The notes under the pieces: model-generated
Databases searched by the model: none
The model's input: only the letters and a program-made list of their open reading frames with translations
Told to the model about the DNA's origin: nothing
Program-made: the position numbers and the translations under genes
Part shown: piece by piece, positions 1 through 6,525 of the stretch
Layout: each line of letters opens with the position of its first letter
How positions within the stretch are numbered: the first letter of the stretch is position 1
NCBI GenBank assembly: GCA_047639575.1
Contig: JBLIOB010000104.1
Location: forward strand, 1-12,996
Length of the DNA stretch: 12,996 nt
DNA from: JBLIOB01 sp047639575
Lineage (GTDB): Bacteria; Bacteroidota; Bacteroidia; Flavobacteriales_D; Parvicellaceae
Direction: 5' to 3'

Positions 1-2
1 TC

Positions 3-980
3 ATCATTTTTTACTACTACTTCTCAATTAGAGGAAATATTAGCATTAAAAGACTTTCAGATCAACATCTGAGCGGAAATATTACCAAAGGAGCTTCGAA
101 TTGGCGAGTTGGCTTAAAGTATTTTCTTTTTAGAATGGGAGTGGGATTTTTAATCATCTCGCTTTGCAACCCTCAGTATGGCAAGACAGAAGTAGAAGGA
201 ACATCCGAAGGAATAGAACTAATGATTGCTTTAGATGTCTCTAATTCAATGCTTGCACGTGATCTATCTGATACTAGAACTAGACTGGATATCGCTAAAC
301 TTGCAATAGAAAGGTTAACTAAAAAATTACACGGTGACAAAATTGGAATAGTTGTTTTTGCGGGATCTGCGTACACTCAGCTGCCAATAACATCTGATTA
401 CAATGCTGCTAAGTTGTTTCTTTCTGGCGTTAATACAGGAATGATGTCAGCTCAAGGAACGGCTGTAAGTGCAGCAATTGACGAATGCTTAAATTCTTTT
501 GATCTGGAAAACGGCACCAACAAAGCGATCATTGTGATATCGGATGGTGAAAACCACGAAGAAGGAGCCATAGAATCTGCAAGTTTTGCTAAAGAACAAG
601 GAGTTCAGATTCACACCATAGGAATGGGAACAACCAAAGGAACCCCAATTGAGTTGTATAATGGAGATCGGAAGACTGGAGTTAAAAAGGACCAAGATGG
701 AAATACGGTTATCACTAAACTTAATGAAGACTTCCTAATTGAAGTAAGTAAAATTGGCAAAGGCACATACACTAGAGCTAACAAAACGAATGTGGGTCTT
801 AACGTGCTGCTTGACGAATTAAAGAAAATTAACAAAACTGTTTTAAGTAAAGATCGTTTCTTAACATATGAAGATCATTACCAGGCGTATTTAGCCATTG
901 CAATGATTCTTCTATTAATTTATTTACTGATTCCTATTAACAGTAATCGGAATGTTGAACTAAATTTGTTTTCTGAATGA
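3..980 (+). CDS. batB: BatB-like von Willebrand factor A membrane protein (5' partial)
   Basis: The frame is open back to the window edge, so the true start lies upstream; 325 residues are visible, and I estimate 20-30 are missing by family length. A hydrophobic stretch (YFLFRMGVGFLIISL, nt 120-164) leads into the VWA domain. The metal-ion-dependent adhesion site is intact: DVSNS (nt 234-248), the Thr of QGTA (459-461) and the Asp of ISDGE (543-545). The phrases FAGSAYTQLPITSDY and NPQYG are typical of BatB. A C-terminal membrane segment (YQAYLAIAMILLLIYLLI) ends in a short tail. The VWA domain should face the periplasm between the two membrane segments. The stop overlaps the batC start by 4 nt (ATGA), so the two are translationally coupled. 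BatB is preferred over BatA because TPR, BatD and BatE proteins follow directly. The family is linked to aerotolerance and stress; the molecular role is not settled. Confidence 0.93.
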   Translation: MIFYYYFSIRGNISIKRLSDQHLSGNITKGASNWRVGLKYFLFRMGVGFLIISLCNPQYGKTEVEGTSEGIELMIALDVSNSMLARDLSDTRTRLDIAKLAIERLTKKLHGDKIGIVVFAGSAYTQLPITSDYNAAKLFLSGVNTGMMSAQGTAVSAAIDECLNSFDLENGTNKAIIVISDGENHEEGAIESASFAKEQGVQIHTIGMGTTKGTPIELYNGDRKTGVKKDQDGNTVITKLNEDFLIEVSKIGKGTYTRANKTNVGLNVLLDELKKINKTVLSKDRFLTYEDHYQAYLAIAMILLLIYLLIPINSNRNVELNLFSE

Positions 981-1804
981 GATTACTTTTCGTTTCCATA
1001 TTAGTTTCCTTAATAGCTATTAGCTATGGACAGGATAAATCTAGCAAGGTGCTCCTAGATCAGGGAAATAAGGCTTTTGCTAACCAGCAATATGATGAAG
1101 CTATCAAAAAGTACCAATCAGCAAAGGGAAATTCAGCTTACTACAAAGCTGATTTTAACAAGGCCAATTCATTATATAAATTAGAAAAGTACGAAGAGGC
1201 AACAACGGAGTACGAAAGCATGGTTGAAAAATCGGCTTCAAAAAAAGCTAAGGCTGGAGCCTACCACAACCTAGGCAATAGCTATATGGCTCAGAAAAAA
1301 TACAAAGAAGCAGCGGCAGCTTATAAAAACTCTTTGAAAATCAATCCCGCTGATACGGAAACCAGATATAACTTAGCTTACGCCTTAGAAAAGCTAAAAC
1401 AGGATAACGAAGAAAATCAAGAGAATAAGGACGACCAGAAGAAAGACGAAGACAATAAAGACGATCAAAAGAAGGATCAAGAGAATAAGGACGATCAAAA
1501 TAAAGATCAGGAAAATAAAGACGAGCAAAAAAAGGATCAGGAAAATAAAGATCAGGAAAACAAAGACCAACAGGATAAAGATCAGCAAGAAAAGGATCAA
1601 CAGAAAAAAGACCAAGAAAACAAAGGCGAGGATCAAAAGCCAGATGAAGGTGAACCGAAACCAGAGCCGGGAAAAATCTCTAGAGCTCAGGCTTTACGTG
1701 ATCTAGATGCAATTAACAATGCCGAGAAGAAAACATTAATGAAACTTCAAAAGAAAAAGGCAGATCAAAAAGGTAAACCTACTTCAACAGGAAAAGATTG
1801 GTAG
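977..1804 (+). CDS. batC: BatC-like TPR protein with charged repeat linker
   Basis: This protein of 275 residues begins with a Sec signal peptide (MRLLFVSILVSLIAISYGQ), so it is exported. Residues about 22-140 form tetratricopeptide repeats (for example AYHNLGNSYMAQKKYKEAAA, then YKNSLKINPADTETRYNLAYAL), a protein-interaction scaffold. Residues about 140-230 are an extremely low-complexity Lys/Asp/Gln/Glu/Asn linker built of repeats like KDQENKDDQKK, probably disordered or helical. The C-terminus (SRAQALRDLDAINNAEKK, then ending GKDW) resembles the conserved C-terminal patch I know from Bacteroidota BatC proteins. It overlaps batB by 4 nt. Its TAG stop shares one base with a GTG start for batD. 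The likely role is as scaffold for the BatA/BatB VWA proteins; that is inferred from family and operon context. Confidence 0.9.
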   Translation: MRLLFVSILVSLIAISYGQDKSSKVLLDQGNKAFANQQYDEAIKKYQSAKGNSAYYKADFNKANSLYKLEKYEEATTEYESMVEKSASKKAKAGAYHNLGNSYMAQKKYKEAAAAYKNSLKINPADTETRYNLAYALEKLKQDNEENQENKDDQKKDEDNKDDQKKDQENKDDQNKDQENKDEQKKDQENKDQENKDQQDKDQQEKDQQKKDQENKGEDQKPDEGEPKPEPGKISRAQALRDLDAINNAEKKTLMKLQKKKADQKGKPTSTGKDW

Positions 1805-3549
1805 TGAGAATTTTCATTTGCATATTATTAACGCTAAGCCTAGGCCCTTATTTTGCTCAGGATTTAAAAGTAAAAGTTGTCTCTACAAACTTCAGCCCTG
1901 AAGTCAACCAGCAATTCAAACTCACGTACAAGTTAGTTCTTGACGGCTCGGGGTCTGTCCAGATTTCTGGCAACATCGGGATCAAACAACCTAATTACAA
2001 CAACTTCACCATTGTATCTCAAAAAGCGGGAAACCCTGGGTTTAGCTTTGGAGGTTTTGACACCGAAATGACTGTACATCAGTACATTGTTGTCTTAAAA
2101 CCTAAGAAAAAAGGAACACTTACTATTGACCCTATGGCCTTTGTAATTGGAGATAAAGAATACAAATCCAAATCAGTTACAATTGAAGCAGGTGCAAATA
2201 CAAGCGGAAATGTAAAAGCACCATCAGCGAACAGTAATCTTTTCGGGAAAATTCATCTTAGCAAATCAAGTATTTTCATTGGAGAGCCTGTGGTTGCTAC
2301 AATGAAAGTTTATTCTCGATACAACCGACTTAGCATTTCAGATGCGGACTACCCTATGCCTAGTGGGTTTTGGAATGAAGAGATAAAAGCGGGATCAAAG
2401 GGTTGGCCTGCCACAACTGAGCGTATCAACGGAGTAGCTTACAATGTTTTCACCATCAAAAAAGACCTACTCTATCCTCAAAAATCAGGTAAATTGAAAT
2501 TTCCTGCTTTCTCCATTGATTTAGTAGCCAACCGTACATTCTTTAATTCAGGATCTGAAATCACCATAGAAAGTAACGCTCCTTCAATTCAAGTCAATGA
2601 AATTGAAAATGCACCTTCTAATTTTTCGGGGCTTGTAGGAACTTTCACCATGGCGGCTACAATATCCAAAACTGAGTTATCCGCAGATGAAGGAATTGAC
2701 GTAAATATTAAGATTAAAGGAAAGGGAAATTTACAACAACTAGATAAAGTTGATTTTGAGTTCCCGCTTGACTTCGACACTTATGACCCTGAAGTAGACT
2801 CTAAATTTAGTAGTTCGACAGCAGGGATATCAGGACATAAGACCTTTAACTATTTAAGCATCCCTAGATCAGGTGGAGAATTTAAAGTCGGCCCGATTGA
2901 AGTGGTATTCTTTGACCCAAAACTTAAAAAGTTTAAAACCATGAAAAGCGAAACTTGGGATGTTAAAGTTGAAAAGAACGGCCAGAAATCAGGATCTAGT
3001 TTATCTTCCACAGACCAACAAAATGTAGAACTTCTATCAGAAGGAATTAGACACATTCGATCTGAAACTGAGCTCTTTAAAAATGATGATCTGCTTTTCG
3101 GGACTACCAAATTTTGGATTCTTTTATTCACCCCCTTTATCTTTTTCGTAGGGTTGGCTGTGGTTCTAAGTAGACGTAAGGCAAATCCCAAAGATGAATC
3201 GGTTGAGAAAATTAAAAAAGCAGGGAAATCTGCGATTAACGCACTCAAGTCAGCTCAAGAAGGACTGACATCTAACAACCCAGGTAAATTCAATGAAGCT
3301 ATGCTATCAGGCATGTTTGGCTATTTAAATAACAAATTGGGACTTGACATGGCACACATGAGCAAATCAAGTATGTTAGAAAGCATATTAGATAAAGGAG
3401 GGAAAACCGAAACTGCTCAGAAGTATATCGACATTATTGAAAAGTGTGAAATGGCAAGATATGCCCCTATGACAGAGTCTAGCTCTGCTGAAACTTATTC
3501 AGATGGAGTCAAAATTATCGAACAACTAGAAGGCGAATTGAATGTATAA
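1804..3549 (+). CDS. batD: BatD-like oxygen-tolerance membrane protein
   Basis: I chose the GTG at 1804, which gives 581 residues beginning MRIFICILLTLSLGPYFAQ, a good Sec signal peptide. An in-frame TTG at 1798 adds only two residues (MVV) and is possible. AGGAAAAG at 1789-1796 sits about 7 nt before the GTG but almost touches the TTG. GTG overlaps the batC stop by one base (TAGTG). The long periplasmic part, residues about 20-435, is beta-rich (for example FNYLSIPRSGGEFKVGPIEV), as in the BatD 'oxygen tolerance' family with Ig-like repeats. One membrane helix follows at about residues 437-459 (FWILLFTPFIFFVGLAVVL), then SRRK as a cytoplasmic positive patch, and a cytoplasmic helical domain of about 120 residues. 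Its last 8 nt overlap batE. Confidence 0.9.
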   Translation: MRIFICILLTLSLGPYFAQDLKVKVVSTNFSPEVNQQFKLTYKLVLDGSGSVQISGNIGIKQPNYNNFTIVSQKAGNPGFSFGGFDTEMTVHQYIVVLKPKKKGTLTIDPMAFVIGDKEYKSKSVTIEAGANTSGNVKAPSANSNLFGKIHLSKSSIFIGEPVVATMKVYSRYNRLSISDADYPMPSGFWNEEIKAGSKGWPATTERINGVAYNVFTIKKDLLYPQKSGKLKFPAFSIDLVANRTFFNSGSEITIESNAPSIQVNEIENAPSNFSGLVGTFTMAATISKTELSADEGIDVNIKIKGKGNLQQLDKVDFEFPLDFDTYDPEVDSKFSSSTAGISGHKTFNYLSIPRSGGEFKVGPIEVVFFDPKLKKFKTMKSETWDVKVEKNGQKSGSSLSSTDQQNVELLSEGIRHIRSETELFKNDDLLFGTTKFWILLFTPFIFFVGLAVVLSRRKANPKDESVEKIKKAGKSAINALKSAQEGLTSNNPGKFNEAMLSGMFGYLNNKLGLDMAHMSKSSMLESILDKGGKTETAQKYIDIIEKCEMARYAPMTESSSAETYSDGVKIIEQLEGELNV

Positions 3550-4300
3550 GCTACTCATCATATTGTTATTTGCGTTTTCTTCCAACGTTATGCTTGGGAG
3601 CACCGAAGGGCCTAGCGACAAGTTTAGCTCAGCTAATGATCTTTATAATGAAGCGAATTATGATTCTGCGTTTACATTATATGAATCATTAATCACTGAG
3701 GGCAACCTGTCTTTTGAATTGTTTTTCAATGCTGGAAATGCAGCTTACCAGCTTCAAAAAAATGGACCAACGATCTTGTATTTTGAAAAAGCTAAGAAAC
3801 TTGATCCAGGTAACGTAGACATTCAACACAATTTATTAATTGCGCACAAAAGCCTTATCGACAAAGTGGATCTAGAAGAAAGCAGTAAAGCTTCCGAGCG
3901 GATTATGGCAATTCTAAGTAGGTCTCCTAATTACTGGGGATGGGGAGCCATAGTGCTATGTTTTGCTTCAATGGCGTTGTTTACATTATATAAAATTAGT
4001 TCTACCAGAAGAAACAAACTGATTGGATTCGTTCTAGGTATCGCATCGCTTATACTAAGCTTGATAGTATTGGTTTTGGCTATAGTTCAAACAAACTATG
4101 TTCAAACTCATGATAGTGGCGTGATTATGAAGCAATCCGTAACCCTATTAAATGCACCAAATGAAGATGCTGAAAGTGCCTTTATCCTGCATGAAGGAAC
4201 CAAAGCAGAAGTAAAGTCTAATGCTAACGGTTGGTTCGAAGTAATTTATTCTGATGGTAAAATTGGATGGGTAAACGAAACGGAATTTGAACTTATTTAA
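3542..4300 (+). CDS. batE: BatE-like TPR/SH3 membrane protein
   Basis: This protein of 252 residues has, in order, a signal peptide (MYKLLIILLFAFSSNVMLG), a TPR pair at about 28-105 (FFNAGNAAYQLQ, then YFEKAKKLDPGNVDIQHNLL), two membrane helices at about 131-151 and 160-183, and a bacterial SH3-like domain at about 193-252 (GVIMKQSVTLLNAP, then ANGWFEVIYSDGKIGWV). This is the BatE layout of the Bacteroidota Bat operon. SH3b domains usually bind peptidoglycan or peptides, so BatE may tie the complex to the cell wall; that is inference. The start lies inside batD (8-nt overlap), which indicates translational coupling. It is the last gene of the operon. Its 3' end also overlaps the opposite-strand DUF2490 gene by 8 nt, leaving no intergenic terminator. 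Confidence 0.88.
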   Translation: MYKLLIILLFAFSSNVMLGSTEGPSDKFSSANDLYNEANYDSAFTLYESLITEGNLSFELFFNAGNAAYQLQKNGPTILYFEKAKKLDPGNVDIQHNLLIAHKSLIDKVDLEESSKASERIMAILSRSPNYWGWGAIVLCFASMALFTLYKISSTRRNKLIGFVLGIASLILSLIVLVLAIVQTNYVQTHDSGVIMKQSVTLLNAPNEDAESAFILHEGTKAEVKSNANGWFEVIYSDGKIGWVNETEFELI

Positions 4301-4946
4301 ACAGAGACTTTACTTTCATGCTGTACACCACTCCTATTACATTTCCTTTAAAAGGCACTCTAGAAGTTACAGAAGCTTGTCTCATATAAAACACAGTTAT
4401 TGCATTACGTTTCATTAATTCAAGGTCGAACCCGAACGAGAATCGATATTTAGAAAATGGAATAACGTCACCTAACGAAAACCACGCTTCAGTCGCTCCG
4501 TAAAACTGAATCCCTTCACCCATATCATAAGTTACTTTGAATTTTGTTCGATTTGAAAGTTCTCCACCTTTATAATCAAAATCCACTTGAAGCCGATCTC
4601 TAAAATCTAAATTAAATTTGCCTAGACTAATGTCGGAACCAAGGTCTAGATTAAATCGATGTACCGAAATCGAGCCAATATCATATTTTGATTTTAAGGC
4701 ATAACGATAATTGAACTTAGGCTTAAAGTATTTGTGCACCTTATACGATACAGCGAAATCAGAAAAAACGGCTTTTAATTGCGTTGAATTTTCATACAAT
4801 CTAATCCCAGGTGCAACATAAAATTTAAAATCATTGTATTTAGTATTTGCCTTAAATCTATGCCAAGTCTCAAAATCATGGAAATCCCTTTGCCCAAAAC
4901 TGGTTAAAGAGATCATGAAAATTAATATGGCAAATATCTTTTTCAT
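4293..4946 (-). CDS. DUF2490-like outer-membrane beta-barrel protein
   Basis: This protein of 217 residues has a signal peptide (MKKIFAILIFMISLTSFGQ) followed by alternating aromatic and polar strands throughout. Examples are DFHDFETWHRFKANTKYNDF, KFYVAPGIRLYENS, KPKFNYRYALKS, HRFNLDLGSDISLGKFNLDF and YRFSFGFDLELMKRNAITVF. The pattern and length match the DUF2490 family of small predicted beta-barrels common in Bacteroidota, whose function is unknown. The start overlaps the stop of the upstream lipoprotein gene (ATGA on the - strand), so the two are translationally coupled. Both are likely envelope proteins working together or sharing regulation. It converges on batE with an 8-nt overlap. The family call rests on pattern recognition; a generic outer-membrane barrel is the alternative. 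Confidence 0.78.
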   Translation of the reverse strand: MKKIFAILIFMISLTSFGQRDFHDFETWHRFKANTKYNDFKFYVAPGIRLYENSTQLKAVFSDFAVSYKVHKYFKPKFNYRYALKSKYDIGSISVHRFNLDLGSDISLGKFNLDFRDRLQVDFDYKGGELSNRTKFKVTYDMGEGIQFYGATEAWFSLGDVIPFSKYRFSFGFDLELMKRNAITVFYMRQASVTSRVPFKGNVIGVVYSMKVKSLFK

Positions 4947-5338
4947 TTCCGATTCACGATAGTAATAATCCCAAGATCTAATTCCTGATTCTTTTCCGTA
5001 ATTGAAAACGTTGCTAAAACCACCGAATCAGCACCAATTGGAGTTGTCCATGAATCTGAATAAGTGAAAACAGTATAATCCCCAGGGCGTAAATATTCAA
5101 TCTTAAAATCCCCGGTATATCCTGTTTCTAATTTATCATCCACATATTGATCATCAACACCATATGTTAAGAAAATATCCTGATTTTGAGCTCCAATTGT
5201 ATGGAGAAAACCTGTTATATTATAAACATCCTGCTCGATCACTCCAGTAACAGTTGCCTTTCCTCCTACTCCAGCTTCTTTCGCGCAGCCAGCAAGGAAC
5301 ATAAGTGCTGGTATTAAGACTAAAAAAATGTATTTCAT
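4943..5338 (-). CDS. Small lipoprotein with a prealbumin/Cna-B-like fold
   Basis: This protein of 131 residues has a lipoprotein signal (MKYIFLVLIPALMFLAGC) and lipobox L-A-G-C18, so it should be lipidated and anchored to a membrane. The mature part is beta-rich and contains TGDFKIEYLRPGDYTVFTYS, which matches the 'G-x-F-x-(3)-L-x-P-G-x-Y-x-V' signature of carboxypeptidase-regulatory/prealbumin-like sandwich domains. No catalytic residues are apparent. It overlaps the DUF2490 gene by 4 nt. Upstream lies a 115-nt AT-rich gap (5339-5453). A partial promoter there (TTTG then TAAAATTG on the - strand) has an overlong 25-nt spacing, so transcription could also come from the Crp/Fnr gene upstream; I see no terminator between them. 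The specific function is unknown. Confidence 0.8.
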   Translation of the reverse strand: MKYIFLVLIPALMFLAGCAKEAGVGGKATVTGVIEQDVYNITGFLHTIGAQNQDIFLTYGVDDQYVDDKLETGYTGDFKIEYLRPGDYTVFTYSDSWTTPIGADSVVLATFSITEKNQELDLGIITIVNRK

Positions 5339-5453
5339 AATATCTTTTTTGAGGTTATTTGGCGTTAATACAATTTTACTACAATAATTAAACAGACGTT
5401 AAACAAAATACCCTAGCGGTTGTAATTCTATTTAAACTAATTATTTTTAATAT

Positions 5454-6161
5454 TTAACCGAACAAACTCATTTTTTGAATCTTATCATGCTCCACAACAG
5501 TAATTTTTCTACCACGGACTTCGATAAGCTTTTCTTTTTTCATTTCTGATAACAGCCTGATTACAGACTCTTGTGCCGTTCCTACAAATGCAGACAAATC
5601 CTCTCTTGACAAGTTAATTGGCTCTTGCCCATAAAGTTCACTTAATTGCAATAGCGCACTGCATAAACGACTTCGAACAGTTCGCTGAGCCATATCAGTT
5701 AATGCCTCAACTAAATCAGTAAGGTCCAAGGCAATTTCCTTTAACACACGTTCTCGAAACCCACTTGATTTGTCCATCATATGCTTAAAATCTTTACTAT
5801 CTATAAAGCACATTGAAGTCTCCTCTAAGGTTGTTGCTGATACTTTTAAAGGATTTTCGGTTACCAATGTTCTAAATCCTAGCACATCTCCAGGTTTAAC
5901 AAATCTTATAATCTGTTCCTTTCCCGATTCTCCATAACGATACACCTTGGCTTTTCCAGTTAGGATGCAATAGATTCCCTTAACAGTTGTTCCGGCTTCA
6001 AGAATATCTTCGCCCGATGGATAAACTAAACACGAACTACAAGACTTTTTGTAATCCAACCCTTCATTTTCAAGAATATGAAAAATCGGATGTTCCGAGA
6101 CTTTACATTGCTCGCAAGGACCACTTACTATGTTCTGATCAACCACCTCACGAATATACAT
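5454..6161 (-). CDS. Crp/Fnr-family transcriptional regulator, FNR-like cysteines
   Basis: I chose the ATG at 6161, giving 235 residues. The frame stays open 35 codons further upstream, but those codons run into the GC-rich repeat patch and look non-coding. An N-terminal cysteine region (C16-E-Q-C19, then C41-S-S-C44) precedes a cyclic-nucleotide-type beta-barrel (residues about 47-130; GIYCILTGKAKVYRYGESG, VKPGDVLGF). A dimer helix follows (about 132-160), then a winged helix-turn-helix (about 162-225). Cys118 in EETSMCFID aligns by eye with the cluster ligand Cys122 of E. coli FNR (LETSMVCEIPF). The recognition helix reads QESVIRLL: Glu198 and Arg202 match FNR E209 and R213, but Ile201 replaces S212. 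An Fe-S or other redox/metal sensor is therefore plausible, though not certain because the third N-terminal FNR cysteine is not in the same place. Target genes are unknown; the neighbouring Bat operon is only a candidate. Confidence 0.9.
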   Translation of the reverse strand: MYIREVVDQNIVSGPCEQCKVSEHPIFHILENEGLDYKKSCSSCLVYPSGEDILEAGTTVKGIYCILTGKAKVYRYGESGKEQIIRFVKPGDVLGFRTLVTENPLKVSATTLEETSMCFIDSKDFKHMMDKSSGFRERVLKEIALDLTDLVEALTDMAQRTVRSRLCSALLQLSELYGQEPINLSREDLSAFVGTAQESVIRLLSEMKKEKLIEVRGRKITVVEHDKIQKMSLFG

Positions 6162-6242
6162 AAGGTATGCATATGATGATAGGATTAAGAGAAGATATGA
6201 TACACGCTGCCTTGTAATCGGCTCAAGAGGTTGTGGCGCTCC

Positions 6243-6278
6243 TTCTGCGAACGTGGCTGCGAGCAAAAGGAGAAGGGT
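6243..6278 (+). repeat. 36-nt direct repeat, copy A
   Basis: The copy begins TTCTGCGAACG and ends AGGAGAAGGGT. It matches the segment at 6290-6325 in 30 of 36 positions by direct comparison, at an offset of 47 nt. Its 5' end overlaps a hairpin arm: CTCCTTCTGC (6239-6248) can pair with GCAAAAGGAG (6263-6272) at 9 of 10 positions. Confidence 0.75.
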
Positions 6279-6289
6279 TCGACCGCCCG

Positions 6290-6325
6290 TTCTTCGAGCG
6301 AGGCTGTGGGCAAAAGGAGGAGGGT
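6290..6325 (+). repeat. 36-nt direct repeat, copy B
   Basis: The copy begins TTCTTCGAGCG and ends AGGAGGAGGGT, with six substitutions relative to copy A at 6243-6278. The shared core GCAAAAGGAG is identical in both. The pair looks like a diverged tandem duplication of about 47 bp. Confidence 0.75.
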
Positions 6326-6337
6326 AAGGATTACTCG

Positions 6338-6357
6338 CCAGTTCAAGAGAACTGGCT
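6338..6357. repeat. Perfect 8-bp inverted repeat (hairpin)
   Basis: GCCAGTTC (6338-6345), loop AAGA, GAACTGGC (6350-6357). There is no T-tract on either side, so it is not a canonical terminator. It could be an operator or an RNA stem upstream of the Crp/Fnr gene. Confidence 0.6.
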
Positions 6358-6385
6358 CGTGATCCCAGAAACGGGGAACCTTGAC

Positions 6386-6525
6386 CAACAAATCAACCAC
6401 TGGCTTTCAGCCATTGGTACTTTTTATTTTAAAAATTCGACACATCCTCGAATGTTTCGGGACTGCTGATCGAATTTTTGAAAATAAAAAACCCCTTGAG
6501 TAAAACTCAAGGGGTTGATTTGTTG
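6386..6525. repeat. Nested palindromic element abutting tRNA-Ser
   Basis: The outer arms CAACAAATCAACC (6386-6398) and GGTTGATTTGTTG (6513-6525) are perfect 13-bp inverted repeats, the right one touching the last base of the tRNA. Inside are a small hairpin TGGCT-TTC-AGCCA (6401-6413) and a long palindrome. The palindrome's left arm is GGT, AC, then TTTTTATTTT and AAAAATTCGA (6416-6440). Its right arm is TCGAATTTTT, a bulged G, AAAATAAAAA and ACC (6470-6493). Its loop holds a further bulged hairpin, TCC-t-CGAA-TGT-TTCG-GGA (6445-6462). The tRNA terminator hairpin (6490-6516) shares bases with the long palindrome and with the outer right arm, so alternative foldings exclude each other. Its identity is unknown. 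Confidence 0.7.
6482..6516 (-). terminator. Rho-independent terminator of tRNA-Ser
   Basis: On the - strand a 12-bp perfect stem AACCCCTTGAGT / ACTCAAGGGGTT with a TTT loop (6490-6516) is followed by a T-rich run TTTTATTT (6489-6482). It lies 10 nt beyond the tRNA 3' end. Confidence 0.9.

Larger units (their letters stand above)
6162..6525. other. Gene-free region: GC-rich repeats and nested palindromes
   Basis: There is no convincing protein gene here. Bases 6162-6230 are a plain leader of the Crp/Fnr gene with no good TAnnTTTG match. Bases 6231-6380 are GC-rich compared with their surroundings and hold two 36-nt direct repeats and several short hairpins. Bases 6386-6525 form a nested palindromic element ending exactly at the tRNA-Ser 3' end. 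A 78-codon frame on the + strand starting with GTG at 6233 has no recognisable domain. It includes two similar peptides from the DNA repeat (RTWLRAKGEG and RGCGQKEEG). In Bacteroidota, small GIY-YIG nuclease frames next to tRNA genes can have tails of this kind, but no GIY-YIG core is present, so this is at most a relic. Confidence 0.6.

Noticed and set aside
1394..1636. Open frame on the - strand encoding a very hydrophobic 80-residue peptide
   Set aside because: It is the antisense of the Lys/Asp/Gln repeat of batC; such repeats read as Leu/Ile/Phe/Val on the other strand and stay open by composition.
6162..6266. 35-residue N-terminal extension of the Crp/Fnr regulator
   Set aside because: The extension translates the repeat patch and has no Crp/Fnr similarity; ATG at 6161 directly precedes the expected N-terminal cysteine region.
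6381..6396. FNR-box-like TTGA...TCAA near the Crp/Fnr gene
   Set aside because: The half-sites are 8 nt apart instead of the 6 nt of TTGAT-N4-ATCAA, and part of it belongs to the outer arm of the palindromic element.
6185..6400. 71-codon - strand frame upstream of the Crp/Fnr gene
   Set aside because: It overlaps the GC-rich repeat patch, has no recognisable features, and is best explained by the low stop frequency of GC-rich DNA.
6233..6469. 78-codon + strand frame starting GTG, between the Crp/Fnr gene and the tRNA
   Set aside because: It has no domain, crosses the DNA repeats and hairpins, and ends inside the long palindrome. It may be a relic but cannot be supported as a gene.
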